From contig JAVBMV010000003.1 of assembly GCA_031552145.1 (NCBI GenBank), forward strand, positions 124,001 to 188,000: 64,000 nucleotides of DNA. The letters run 5' to 3'. Each line of letters opens with the position of its first letter. The stretch's first letter is position 1. Origin of the DNA: JAVBMV01 sp031552145 (GTDB taxonomy: Bacteria; Myxococcota; Myxococcia; Myxococcales; UBA5297). Made by a program: the position numbers and the translations under genes. Positions 34,899 through 43,784 of the stretch are shown here, piece by piece. The notes beneath the pieces were generated by a model. The model was not told the DNA's origin, searched no databases, and was given only the letters and a program-made list of their open reading frames with translations.

Positions 34899-35888
34899 AT
34901 GACTAACGTCGCCAACATCGCGCCCGGCAAGGCGCCCGGTCCCAACGAACACTGCTGGTGTGGCAGCCGCCTCAAGTACAAGCGGTGTCATCAAAGCTCC
35001 GACGCCCAGGGGAACGCAAAGCGCTCCTCCCCCCCCGGCCACGCAGTGGTCCAGGGTAAGATCAGCCCGCGGCGCACCGTGCCGCCGCAGATCGCCAGGC
35101 CCGAGTACGCCATCTCGGGCCGGCCCGGACCAAACCGCGGCTCCGAGGTCAAGAGCGCCGAGGTGCTGGAGCGAATGCGCAGGGTCTGCCGCCTCTCGGC
35201 CAACCTGCTCGCCGAGCTCTCGACGCGCGCGCGCGTCGGCGTCACCACCGAGGAGCTCGACGCCTTCGCGCATCAGTGGGCCATCGACCATGGCGCCTAT
35301 CCCAGTCCGCTCAACTACCGAGGCTATCCAAAGTCGATCTGCACCTCCGTCAACGAGGTGATCTGCCACGGTATCCCCGACGACCGACCGCTCGCCGATG
35401 GCGACATCGTCAACCTGGATGTCACCCTCTTCTTCGAGGGAGTGCACGGCGACTGCTCGGCCACCGTCTTCGTCGGCGATGTCGGCGAGGAGTCGAAGCG
35501 GCTCGTGCGCGTGACCAAGGAATGCCTCGACCTGGGGATCGCGGCGGTGAAGCCCGGCGAACCGATCAACGCCATCGGGCGCGCCATCGAGCGCCACGCT
35601 TCAGCGCACGGCTACAGCGTCGTGCCCGCCTACTGCGGCCACGGCATCGGAGAGCGGTTCCACACTGAGCTCCAGATCCCGCACTACTACGAGCGCGGCG
35701 CCAATCTGCGCATGGTGCCCGGCATGACCTTCACCATCGAGCCGATGATCGCCGTGGGCACGGGCGAGAGCTACGTCTGGGAAGACGACTGGACAGCAGT
35801 GACCGCCGACCTGAAGCGCACCGCACAGTTCGAGCACACCATCGCCGTCACCGAGCAGGGCGCCGAGATCCTGACACTGCCGGGGTGA
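34899..35888 (+). CDS. map: Type I methionine aminopeptidase with N-terminal SEC-C zinc motif
   Basis: Removes N-terminal Met from new proteins. A SEC-C-like motif occurs near the start, EHCWCGSRLKYKRCHQ, as in MetAP-1c-type enzymes that dock on the ribosome. The catalytic domain has HGIPDDRPLADGDIVNLDVT, the metal ligands Asp, Asp in the LDVT and GDCSATVFVG segments, His in YCGHGIGERFH, and the glutamates in FTIEPMIAVG and QFEHTIAVTEQG. A 60-residue Pro/Arg-rich linker separates the two domains. The start is ambiguous between ATG 34899 and ATG 34884, neither with a clear ribosome site. It is probably cotranscribed with the phosphoesterase gene 38 bases upstream. Confidence 0.95.
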   Translation: MTNVANIAPGKAPGPNEHCWCGSRLKYKRCHQSSDAQGNAKRSSPPGHAVVQGKISPRRTVPPQIARPEYAISGRPGPNRGSEVKSAEVLERMRRVCRLSANLLAELSTRARVGVTTEELDAFAHQWAIDHGAYPSPLNYRGYPKSICTSVNEVICHGIPDDRPLADGDIVNLDVTLFFEGVHGDCSATVFVGDVGEESKRLVRVTKECLDLGIAAVKPGEPINAIGRAIERHASAHGYSVVPAYCGHGIGERFHTELQIPHYYERGANLRMVPGMTFTIEPMIAVGTGESYVWEDDWTAVTADLKRTAQFEHTIAVTEQGAEILTLPG

Positions 35889-35897
35889 GGGCAATCG

Positions 35898-35912
35898 GCC
35901 TAGCCTCTAGGC
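35898..35912 (+). terminator. Short hairpin after map (possible terminator)
   Basis: GCCTAG-cct-CTAGGC lies nine bases after the map stop and can be extended by pairing of the flanking TCG and CGA. No T tract follows. It fits the expected end of the map transcript, but the call is tentative. Confidence 0.35.
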
Positions 35913-35999
35913 GGCCGAGCATCAAACGCCTGTCAAACCGACAAGGGCGCGAAATGACTAGATAAAATTGGCGCTGTGGATCGGCTTGGGCGCTCCTGA

Positions 36000-36032
36000 G
36001 TCAAATGCCAGTCAAATGCCAGTCAAATGGCT
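36000..36032. repeat. Three tandem 11-bp repeats of gtcaaatgcca
   Basis: GTCAAATGCCA occurs at 36000 and 36011 and as GTCAAATGGCT at 36022, with no gap. GTCAAATGG appears again at 36089, at the 3' end of the pseudogene. The surrounding 35930-36070 is clearly AT-richer than its flanks (aataaagaattttt). No integrase or transposase is nearby. It may be a binding-site array or the scar of a past insertion. Confidence 0.8.
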
Positions 36033-36085
36033 AAGTGCGCGTACCTAATAAAGAATTTTTCCTTCAGCGCCGATTCGGAGGCCTC

Positions 36086-37074
36086 TCAGTCAAATGGCCC
36101 TCCTTGGAGACCCCCACTCCGGCGGACATTTCTGCTTCGCGCCCACCACGGGAGATACCGGCGCTCGCTCCTGGCGGCAGCCTCGTCCTCAAGGACGAGA
36201 AACCCTGCCTCCAGCGCGTCACGAATGAGGCGCGAGGCCATGGCAGAGTTCTTTGCCCCGATACCAAAACGCTCACGTAGTGACGAGTTCGTCATCGGTT
36301 GGCGCCGTACGTAGCGTAGGCTGGCATGCTGGTAGCAGGCGCGCAGGCGTTCGCTGCGGGTCATCTCGGCGAACAGTCGGTACGCGAAGAGCACTGCGCG
36401 CGTCGATCCGGTGGGCTCTTCGAAGAGTGGCGCTGGTAGTTGGAAAAACTCGGTCTGCGAGATGACCTTGTCCACGCCGCTACCGCGCTCTTCACAGATG
36501 CCCATACGGCGCATGAGTGACGCAAGGGCCTCGTTGCGCGAGCGCGGAGGCGCGTCGACAAAGCGATCGGTCGCGACGAGCGGCTCGCCGGGGTTCGTGA
36601 TCTCGATCCGATCATCGAAGATCTCGACCATCGGACCTGCGCCGGTGACAAAGAAGTCCTGGTGGATAAGCGCGTTGACAACCAACTCACGTATCGCCAG
36701 CTCCGGATACATCGGCACCGACTTCCTCAGCGCCTGACCGATGATCTCGTTCGACGGAACGAGGCCGTTGACGAAGGTAAGCAGCGCCTCGAAGCCAGCA
36801 GCGTAGCCTTTGGGCTCGACGTGCTCCTTCAGCGTCTTGATGCGCCCGGGCCCTTCGTAGACGATGACCCGCATGGCCTTTCGCCCTAGCGGACCGAAAT
36901 CAGGCAACCGCTTGGCAAAGAGCGCAGCGCCTAGGTTGGTGATATCCCAACCCCCTGCGCTGTTTTCGCGAACAATGCCCTCCTCTTCGAGCGCAGCGAG
37001 GATTCCGGTGCGGTGATCTGGCAGAGTTCGCGAAAGAGGTCGCAAATGTACTCGGTGGAGCGCGAAGGAGTCAT
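36086..37074 (-). pseudogene. Truncated and probably frameshifted COG2865-type ATP-binding transcriptional regulator
   Basis: From about 37018 downward the frame reads RTGILAALEEEGIV, WDITNLGAALFAKRLPDFG, RELVVNALIHQDFF, EIFDDRIEITNPGEP, GSGVDKVISQTE and ends RRYLPWWA, matching the C-terminal two thirds of COG2865 proteins (HATPase_c_4 plus winged helix). The N-terminal AlbA_2 domain of about 150 residues is missing. Above 37018 the likely homologous sequence shifts to another frame (STEYICDLFRELCQ), which opens at an ATG at 37074 that overlaps the stop of the YIP1-like gene as ATGA. So the gene is 5'-truncated and seems frameshifted. A shorter protein from an internal start cannot be excluded. 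Confidence 0.65.
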
Positions 37075-37832
37075 GGCGAGCCCCCCGCTGCCGAGGAGAT
37101 CCCAAGGACCAGGATGGCGACGAAGCTCAGGCACAGGACGAGGAGGATCGGCCCTGCCAACACGAGCACTGCCCGACCCGTGGTGAGCCGGTGCTGTTCC
37201 CGCAGTCCAATCACATAGAGCACCAACGACCAGACTCCGCCGCAGAAGCTCCCAATCACGGGGACCACGTTGAGAATGCTCGGCGCCGCCGAGTAGGTCA
37301 GCGCCTTGTAGGTGCCCATGAAGTTCCCTCGGACTCCCGCGAAGAACATGGCCGAGAGATGCGCGAAGGCGGCGGAGGTGAGCGCCATCAGCGGCAAAAA
37401 GAGGAGCATCGCGAGCATCACGGTGCGATAGGGCAGGCCCACCATCGCCTCGAACTCGGCGATCGAGTTGTCGCTCGCGGGAAACAGCTCGCTCTCGAGC
37501 AGGCCCAAGAGCAGCGCGCCCCCTTGGAAGAGCCAGTAGTAGAGCGTGGCGCGCCAATGGCCCCCCTCGCTCTGGGTGGCCTTGAAGAATGGCGCGGGCG
37601 CCAGGAGCGAATGCTTCGCCGTGCTTATGAGCGCACCCATCGAGGGCTCGGGCGCGCTATCCCAGGGGTTGAGCACCTCCCCTTGTTCGACGGCGGCCCG
37701 AGGCGCGCGCGACTCGTTGGGCAGCGGCGGCGGCGCCCCCAAGGCCAGCTTCGCGTTGCACCAGGGACAGGTCTGGACGCCGGTCCCCACCACCTCGAAG
37801 TTGGCGGAGCAGTTGGCACACTTTGCTTCCAT
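37071..37832 (-). CDS. YIP1-family membrane protein with N-terminal zinc ribbon
   Basis: The 253-residue protein starts with a CxxC...CxxC zinc ribbon, MEAKCANCSANFEV and CPWCNAKLAL, then a Pro/Glu linker and a YIP1-type domain with about five membrane helices (LYYWLFQGGALLLGLLES, RTVMLAMLLFLPLMALTS, ILNVVPVIGSFCGGVWSLVL, VLVLAGPILLVLCLSFVAIL). The function of bacterial YIP1 proteins is not established. ATG 37832 has GAGAGG eight bases upstream; a GTG three codons earlier is less likely. It ends with ATGA overlap into the broken COG2865 gene and lies 13 bases after the DinG-like gene, so it is probably in the same transcript. Confidence 0.85.
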   Translation of the reverse strand: MEAKCANCSANFEVVGTGVQTCPWCNAKLALGAPPPLPNESRAPRAAVEQGEVLNPWDSAPEPSMGALISTAKHSLLAPAPFFKATQSEGGHWRATLYYWLFQGGALLLGLLESELFPASDNSIAEFEAMVGLPYRTVMLAMLLFLPLMALTSAAFAHLSAMFFAGVRGNFMGTYKALTYSAAPSILNVVPVIGSFCGGVWSLVLYVIGLREQHRLTTGRAVLVLAGPILLVLCLSFVAILVLGISSAAGGSP

Positions 37833-37845
37833 GGAGGGCACCTCT

Positions 37846-39834
37846 CTAGGGTGAAGCTCTGGGGCTGGCCCACCAGCGCACGAGCTCGGCGCGCTCTCCC
37901 GTCCTGGGGCAGGGAGGAAGGCTCGCCAGAAGCCTCTTTCCGTAGCCCTTCGTCACGATCCTGCGGTCGAGCAACGCCATGATACCCCGGTCGCGCTGGG
38001 TGCGGATCAACCGCCCAAATCCCTGCCGCAGCGAGAGCGCCGCCTGCGGGACCTGGTAGGAGGCGAAGGGCTCGGCGCCGCGCTGGCGCAAGAGCTCGAT
38101 TCGGGCCGAGACCACGGGGTCGCCGGGCGAGGCGAAGGGCAGCTTGTCGATGATGACGAGCGAGAGCGCCTCGCCGGCGATGTCGACGCCCTCCCAGAAA
38201 CTTTGTGATGCAAAGAGCACCGAGGGCTCCTCGCGGAAAGCAGCCACCAGCGCGCCCTTGGGGCGCTCTCCCTGCAAGAGCACTCGATAAGGGAGGCGCG
38301 CGCGCAGCCGCTGCCACACCTCGCGCATGTTCCTAAGGCTCGTAAAGAGGACGAAGGCCCGTCCACCCGTGATGGCGCAGAGCGCCTCGATTTCCTGCGC
38401 GGCCTCATGGGTAAAGGTGGGATCGAGCGGCTCGGGGAGCGTGGTCGGGGTGTAGAGCAGTGCCTGGGTGCGGTAGTCGAAGGGCGAGTCGAGCACCGCG
38501 CGCTCTACCCGATAGCGCGCCCTCACTTCGCCCGAGGAGGGCGCGCCCTCCTCGAAGCGCGACTCGGCCAGCCCCAGCCAGCGCATCGCGTGGTCGAGCG
38601 TCCCCTCCGTCGCGAGCGTGGCGCTCGTGAAGATGACCGTGTCGGCCAGGGAGAAGAGATGGCGCTGCAGCTCCTTCGCGATGTCGATCGGCGCCGCGCG
38701 CAGCCGAGCGGCGCGCTCGCGCCCCTCTATCCAGAAGACGAAGCCCGGCGCCTCCGCCCGCGTTAGCAGCTCGAGCTCGTCGGCGAGCGTCGCGGCGCGG
38801 CGTCCGACTGCCTGTATCTCGGGCCAATCCTCGGGTTCATCCTTTTCCAGTCCATCGATCAGGGCCTTCAACCCGCGCAGCGCCGTCGCGAGCTCGCCCG
38901 AGGGGAGGCGCGCCCTGGCCAGATCGGCGGGCCCGACGCGTAGCGACCGCTCTGCTCCCGCGGGCAGCATCGAGCGCAACTCGGTGAAGAGCTCGTCGCT
39001 CAGCGCGCCGATGCGCGAGAGGAGCGCCTCATGCGGCGCCAACGCCTGCTCTGCGTCGGCGAGCAGCTCCCCCACGCGAAAGTCGCTCGCGTCGAAGCCG
39101 AAGAACTCGGTCGCCACATCTTCGATGGCATGCGCCTCGTCGAAGATCACGGCCTCGTAGGGCGGGAGCACCGCGCCACCCGCCTCGCTGCTCCTGAGCG
39201 CCAGATCGGCGAAGAGTAGATGGTGGTTCACGACCACCAGATCGGACTCGGTGGCGCGTGCGCGCATGCGCGTGACGAAGCACTGCTCGCGCAGCGGACA
39301 GCGCGCCCCGGCGCAGGTGTGCGAGGTGGCCGTCAGCTCGCGCCAGAAGGGGTGATTCTCGGGTAGCTCGAGCTCCGCGCGATCGCCCACCTGCGTCTTC
39401 GCCGCCCAGCCTTTAATGCGATTCCAGGCATCGCGCTCCAAGAGCACTCCTGGCGGACCGTTGGCGTCGAGCGCCCGTTCGAAGCGCGAGAGGCAGAGAT
39501 AGTTGGCCCGTCCCTTCATCACCGTGACGGAAAAATCGAGCGCGAGCGCCGCGCGCAGCGCCGGGATGTCCTTCTCCACCACCTGCTCCTGCAGCGTCCG
39601 CGTCGCGGTCGAGACGACGACCCGTCTCCCCGAGAGCACCGCTGGCAAGAGCCAGGCCAGCGTCTTGCCCGTGCCGGTCCCCGCCTCGATGAGCGCGTGG
39701 CAGCGCTCCTCCAGGGCCGTTCGCACGCGCCGCGCCATCTCGATCTGCTGCGCGCGATATTCGTAGTGCGGGTTGGCGCGGGCCAGAAGACCGCCCTCTC
39801 CCAGGACGGCGATGATCGGGTCTTCGAGCGCCAT
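37846..39834 (-). CDS. DinG/XPD-like iron-sulfur DNA helicase
   Basis: A 662-residue superfamily 2 helicase. Walker A is LIEAGTGTGKTLAWLLPA, Ia VVVSTATRTLQEQV, DEAH box VIFDEAHAIEDV, then VIFTSATLATEG, VLFASQSFWEGVDIAGE and the arginine-finger motif LSLRQGFGRLIRTQRDRG. Between motifs Ia and II four cysteines (NYLC and CAGARCPLREQC) form the iron-sulfur site of XPD and DinG. The group unwinds DNA 5' to 3' and resolves D-loops, R-loops or G-quadruplexes. There is no nuclease domain. ATG 39834 is taken; an upstream start would overlap the zinc-ribbon gene. It sits 13 bases after that gene and is probably in one operon with it. Confidence 0.93.
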   Translation of the reverse strand: MALEDPIIAVLGEGGLLARANPHYEYRAQQIEMARRVRTALEERCHALIEAGTGTGKTLAWLLPAVLSGRRVVVSTATRTLQEQVVEKDIPALRAALALDFSVTVMKGRANYLCLSRFERALDANGPPGVLLERDAWNRIKGWAAKTQVGDRAELELPENHPFWRELTATSHTCAGARCPLREQCFVTRMRARATESDLVVVNHHLLFADLALRSSEAGGAVLPPYEAVIFDEAHAIEDVATEFFGFDASDFRVGELLADAEQALAPHEALLSRIGALSDELFTELRSMLPAGAERSLRVGPADLARARLPSGELATALRGLKALIDGLEKDEPEDWPEIQAVGRRAATLADELELLTRAEAPGFVFWIEGRERAARLRAAPIDIAKELQRHLFSLADTVIFTSATLATEGTLDHAMRWLGLAESRFEEGAPSSGEVRARYRVERAVLDSPFDYRTQALLYTPTTLPEPLDPTFTHEAAQEIEALCAITGGRAFVLFTSLRNMREVWQRLRARLPYRVLLQGERPKGALVAAFREEPSVLFASQSFWEGVDIAGEALSLVIIDKLPFASPGDPVVSARIELLRQRGAEPFASYQVPQAALSLRQGFGRLIRTQRDRGIMALLDRRIVTKGYGKRLLASLPPCPRTGERAELVRWWASPRASP

Positions 39835-39847
39835 CGAGCAGCGCCCC

Positions 39848-40594
39848 CTACTGGAGCGACGGGATGGTCTTGGCCACCTCGCCAACGCCCGCGAGGAGCT
39901 TGAGCAAGAGCGCGATCGCGATGGCAAAGGCGACCGAGAGCAGCAGCGCCTTCATCCCTCGGCCCAGCCTGCGCCTGGGGCGCTCGCCCTCACCCTCCTC
40001 CTCGCTCATCTGGACGATGGCCATCAGCCGCGCGGTGGCCTGCGCGCGCATCTTCGCCGCGATGGGGTGGCCTGGATACTTCGCCTCGAGCAGGCGGTAG
40101 CGCCGCACCGCCTCGGAGAGCTCGCCCTGGCGAGAGGCTGCGTCGAGGAAAGCGAGGTGGGCGCGCTCCGAGTCGGTGCGCTCGGCGGCGAGCTCTGCCT
40201 GGGCCCAGAGCGCCTCGAGCTTCTCGTCGAGCTGGAACTCGGCCGGATCGAACCGCTCGAAGAAGAGGCCGCACTGGGCGCAGCTCTCCGTTTCGCCCTT
40301 TTTAGGCGCGGCGCACTTGGGACAGTACTGGAGCACTGACGGTACCGTCGTGGAAGGAGCGGAGGGCGAAGACGACGGTTCCGGCCGAGATGCCTGCGCC
40401 GACTTCGGAGCCAACGCCGGCTCGACCGCGCGCACCCGCTCGGCTGAGGGCGTCTCTACAAGACCTTGATCCGGCGCCGCTTTGCTGACGCTCACCTCGC
40501 GGCAATGCGGGCAGACCAGGGCCAATCTTCCGCCCTGGATGGAGAATCCCTCAACATCAGATGACTGACCACAGAGGTCACAGATGAATTTCAT
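39848..40594 (-). CDS. Zinc-ribbon protein with single C-terminal membrane helix
   Basis: A 248-residue protein with two CxxC...CxxC zinc ribbons, MKFICDLCGQSS with CPHCREVS, and after a Pro/Ser/Ala linker YCPKCAAPKK with CAQCGLFF. A helical region follows (EKLEALWAQAELAAERTD and AVRRYRLLEAKYPGHP, TPR-like), and a membrane helix close to the C-terminus (ALLLSVAFAIAIALLLKLLA), leaving a short tail. It is tail-anchored and faces the cytoplasm with its ribbons. No function is known. GTG 40606 is an alternative start. The zinc-ribbon theme is shared with the YIP1-like gene two genes downstream. Confidence 0.8.
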   Translation of the reverse strand: MKFICDLCGQSSDVEGFSIQGGRLALVCPHCREVSVSKAAPDQGLVETPSAERVRAVEPALAPKSAQASRPEPSSSPSAPSTTVPSVLQYCPKCAAPKKGETESCAQCGLFFERFDPAEFQLDEKLEALWAQAELAAERTDSERAHLAFLDAASRQGELSEAVRRYRLLEAKYPGHPIAAKMRAQATARLMAIVQMSEEEGEGERPRRRLGRGMKALLLSVAFAIAIALLLKLLAGVGEVAKTIPSLQ

Positions 40595-40651
40595 GGCCCC
40601 GAGCACTCCTGTGAGCGCCGAGAGAGTACCACAAGGCCTGACGCTGGAGCG

Positions 40652-41641
40652 TCAGCGGAAATGATCGAAGCCGCAGCCCCGCGAAGTCGGCTCCCCTCCA
40701 CCCAGCTTCGCCAGGAAATGGGCGGCGGAGCGACCATCGATCGTCACGCCGCGGCCCGACTCAACCCAACCGATCTCGGTAAGCGGCTCGCCGGCGGCGT
40801 GAAAACGGCGCTTCAGAGAAGCGCATCTGGCGGCAGGAACGGAGAGCGCCAACTCGTAGTCCTCGCCGCCGGCCAGGGCGTGCCGCAGCGTTCCGCCCGC
40901 CTCCCGGAAGGGCGCGCTCGTCGGAATGGCCGAGGAGTCGAGCACCAGCGCCACGCCGCTCGCCTCCGAAACATGCGAGAGGTCCTGCAGCAGCCCGTCC
41001 GAGAGATCGAGCGCCGCGCTCGCGCCGGCCGCGAGGGCCAGCTCGCCAGCGAGGAGCTTTGGCTCGGGCAGCCGCTGCCTGCGTCCCAGCACATTCGTCG
41101 CGGCGGGGAGCTTGGGCAGGCTGAGCGCCAAAGCCGCCTCGCCCAGCGTCCCAGTGACAAAGAGCAGGTCGCCCGGGCGCGCGCCGTCGCGCCGCAGGGC
41201 GCGCCCCTTGCGCAGGTGGCCCGCCGCCGTGATGTGGATGGAGAGCTCGCGCGCGGAGGAGAAGTTGCCACCAGCCAGCGCCGCGCCGCAGCGCGACGCC
41301 AAGCGCGCCATGCCGCGCGCAAGACCATCGACGAATCCGGCGCGGCGGACGGCCTCTTTCGGAATCGCGATGCTGCAGAGAAACCAGGCGGGCGCGGCGC
41401 CCATCGCCGCCAGATCGGAGAGGTTGATCGCCAGCGCCTTATGACCGATCTCCTCCGCAGTGAAGGTAGCAGGGTCGAAGTGGACGCCCTCCACCAAGGC
41501 GTCCGTCGTCACACAGAGCTCACTACCCGAGGGGGCATGCAGGATGGCGCAGTCGTCGCCCGGACCGAGCGCCACATGCGGCGCTCCCTGCCCCTCGAAG
41601 TGGCGAAGGAAGCGGGAGATGAGCGAGAACTCGTCGGCCAT
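40652..41641 (-). CDS. thiL: Thiamine-monophosphate kinase
   Basis: Makes thiamine diphosphate from thiamine monophosphate and ATP, the last step of the cofactor pathway. The 329-residue chain starts MADEFSLISRFLRHF and has the magnesium/ATP-binding GPGDDCAILH, VTTDALVEGVHFD, NLSDLAAMGAAPAW, the DGLARG and GGNFSS region, LDLSDGLLQDLSHVSE and the C-terminal GGEDYELALSV. These are the ThiL motifs in order. The ThDP product is used by the 2-oxoacid dehydrogenase E1 genes 2.7 kb away. It lies between a zinc-ribbon gene and the acyl-CoA synthetase gene on the same strand. Confidence 0.96.
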   Translation of the reverse strand: MADEFSLISRFLRHFEGQGAPHVALGPGDDCAILHAPSGSELCVTTDALVEGVHFDPATFTAEEIGHKALAINLSDLAAMGAAPAWFLCSIAIPKEAVRRAGFVDGLARGMARLASRCGAALAGGNFSSARELSIHITAAGHLRKGRALRRDGARPGDLLFVTGTLGEAALALSLPKLPAATNVLGRRQRLPEPKLLAGELALAAGASAALDLSDGLLQDLSHVSEASGVALVLDSSAIPTSAPFREAGGTLRHALAGGEDYELALSVPAARCASLKRRFHAAGEPLTEIGWVESGRGVTIDGRSAAHFLAKLGGGEPTSRGCGFDHFR

Positions 41642-41701
41642 GAGTAGCTCGCACTATTACGCGAACCAGCGCCCGCGTGGAAGCGCGCCGCGTTTGGCGC
41701 G

Positions 41702-43606
41702 CTACGGCCTGCCGCCCTGCTCCGCCTGGCCATAGAGGGAATCGACGATGCGTTTGAACTTGGCCTCGACGATCTTGCGCCGCACCGAGAGCTTCGGCGT
41801 GAGCTCGCCGGTGAGCTGCGACCACTCCTGCTCCAAGATGGCGAAGCGCCTGATCGCCGCGTGCCTGGGCAGGCGCTGATTCACCGCGTCAATCGCCGTC
41901 TGAATGCGCTCGCGCAGCTCGGGGCGCATCACGAGCGAGGTGTAGTCAGAGGCGGGCAGCTTCACCGCGCTCGCCCAGCGCTTGGCCACCTCCTCCGAGA
42001 TCGTGACGAGCGCCGCGATGAAGCGGCGCTTGTCGCCGACGATGGCAACATGTCCGATGAGCGGTTCCTGCTTGAGCGCGTTCTCGAGCTGTTGTGGCGC
42101 CACATACTTTCCGGCCGAGGTCTTGATCAGATCCTTCTTCCGGTCGGTAATGGTGAGCCTCCCCTCGGCATCGAGCGTCCCGATGTCACCGGTGTGGAAC
42201 CAGCCCTCGGCGTCGAGCACGGCGGCCGTCTCCTCTGGCTGGTTGTAGTACCCGACCATGATCTGGGGGCCGCGAACCAAGAGCTCGCCGTCGGAGGCGA
42301 TCCGCGCCTCGATACCCAGGAGCGGCCGGCCCACCGTGCCGGGTTTGATGTCGCCATTCCTATTCGCGTGGGTGGGCGCGCACGTCTCGGTCAGCCCATA
42401 TCCCTCGACCAGCTTCAACCCACATTCATTGAAGAAGATACAGAACTTGGCGGCCAGCGGCGCTCCGCCGGAGATGAAGAGGCGCATGCGGCCGCCGAAG
42501 CGCTCCGAGAGCCTCTCGCGCAGCTTTCCGAAGACCAGCGCGCGGGCGAGCGCCCAGCGCGCGCGCGCCATCACCGCCGAGGCCTTACCCCCCTCCTCGA
42601 GCGCGTCGGCGCGGCGCTCGAACTCCCCGATAGCCCAGCGGAAGAGCCGTCCCTGCAGCCCCGGCAGCGCAGTGCCGTCGGCCAGCACCTTGGCGTAGGC
42701 CTTCTCGAAGACGCGCGGCACCGCGGGCAGGACCGTCGCGCCCACCTCGGCCATATTCTCGACGACCTTGTCGGCCGACTCGGCGAAGGCCAGCTTGAAA
42801 CCGAGGCCGATCCACGCGACCTCGACCACCCGGGCGAAGGCGTGCGCGAGCGGCAGGAAGAGCATCACCACATCGGTGGGCAGCAGCAGCTCGACGTCGG
42901 CCACGGCGCGCACCTGGGCGGCCCAGTTCTCGTGGGTGAGCATCACCCCCTTGGGATCTCCGGTAGTGCCCGAGGTGTAGAGGATGCAGCAGAGCTCGTC
43001 CTTGCCGATGGCGTTGGCGCGCTCCTGAAGCGCGTTGCGGCGCGCCGGATGCTGGCGCAGGATCTCTGCCCCTTCCTCTTCGAACTCGGTGAGCGAGACG
43101 AGCCGCTCGTCGCTCTTCGACTCGAGCTCGAAGCCTACGAAGCGCTGGATTCCCCGGGTTCGTTCCGCAATCTGGGCGAGCCGCTTCCAACGCCCCTCGG
43201 CCCCTCCCGCGCCTCGATCGTGATCGACGAAGAGCATCTTCGCCTGCGAGTTCTCGACGATGTAGGCCACCTCTTCGGGGGTATTGGAGCCATAGATCGG
43301 CACCGTGATGCCGCCCGCCCCGACGATGGCCAGATCGGCAAGCACCCACTCGAGCCGTGAGTCGGAGTAGATGCAGACGCGGTCGCCCGGCGCGATGCCC
43401 GAGGCGACGAGCGCCTCCGAGAGGCGCGCGGCGCGATCGAGCAGCTCTCCCCAGGTCCACTCTCTCCAAAGGCCATCCACCTTCTGGGTGGCGGCCACCA
43501 CGTCGCGCTCCCGCTCGTGAGCAAGGAAGAAGCTCAGGAGGTTCTCCCGCGCGCTCGCCTCGGCGCGCTCGTATTCACCGCGTACCGCATTCTGGGACAT
43601 CGCCAT
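41702..43606 (-). CDS. Long-chain fatty acid-CoA ligase (AMP-forming)
   Basis: Activates fatty acids as acyl-AMP and then acyl-CoA. The 634-residue enzyme shows the adenylate-forming motifs: ILYTSGTTGDPKGVMLTH (P-loop), LPLAHAFARV, FISGGAPLAAKFCIFF, VEGYGLTETCAPTHAN, GWFHTGDIGTLDAEGRLT, TDRKKDLIKTSAGKYVAPQ and a C-terminal Lys region (LTPKLSVRRKIVEAKFKRI). The length and the long C-terminal domain fit bacterial FadD15/ACSL-type ligases. ATG 43606 has AGGAGAG seven bases upstream. Its exact chain-length range is unknown. The gene ends 60 bases before thiL on the same strand. Confidence 0.95.
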   Translation of the reverse strand: MAMSQNAVRGEYERAEASARENLLSFFLAHERERDVVAATQKVDGLWREWTWGELLDRAARLSEALVASGIAPGDRVCIYSDSRLEWVLADLAIVGAGGITVPIYGSNTPEEVAYIVENSQAKMLFVDHDRGAGGAEGRWKRLAQIAERTRGIQRFVGFELESKSDERLVSLTEFEEEGAEILRQHPARRNALQERANAIGKDELCCILYTSGTTGDPKGVMLTHENWAAQVRAVADVELLLPTDVVMLFLPLAHAFARVVEVAWIGLGFKLAFAESADKVVENMAEVGATVLPAVPRVFEKAYAKVLADGTALPGLQGRLFRWAIGEFERRADALEEGGKASAVMARARWALARALVFGKLRERLSERFGGRMRLFISGGAPLAAKFCIFFNECGLKLVEGYGLTETCAPTHANRNGDIKPGTVGRPLLGIEARIASDGELLVRGPQIMVGYYNQPEETAAVLDAEGWFHTGDIGTLDAEGRLTITDRKKDLIKTSAGKYVAPQQLENALKQEPLIGHVAIVGDKRRFIAALVTISEEVAKRWASAVKLPASDYTSLVMRPELRERIQTAIDAVNQRLPRHAAIRRFAILEQEWSQLTGELTPKLSVRRKIVEAKFKRIVDSLYGQAEQGGRP

Positions 43607-43784
43607 TGCGCATCTCTCCTTGGCCCCGGTCAGGTGCCAATCGGTTCTGCGCTCAGATGCCGCTGCGCCCAATACGCCGCACGCAAACGGTAGCTGCTCA
43701 CGTGCATATGTAAGGCAGGCAACGCCCACGCGGGTGTGCCATGCCGCCTGCTTGGTCTTCTCGCTACTGCTCTCCTCCACGCGT

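Noticed and set aside
36000..36100. Minimal CRISPR or attachment site
   Set aside because: The 11-bp units have no spacers, there is no integrase, and no matching copy at the far side of the adjacent pseudogene was seen.
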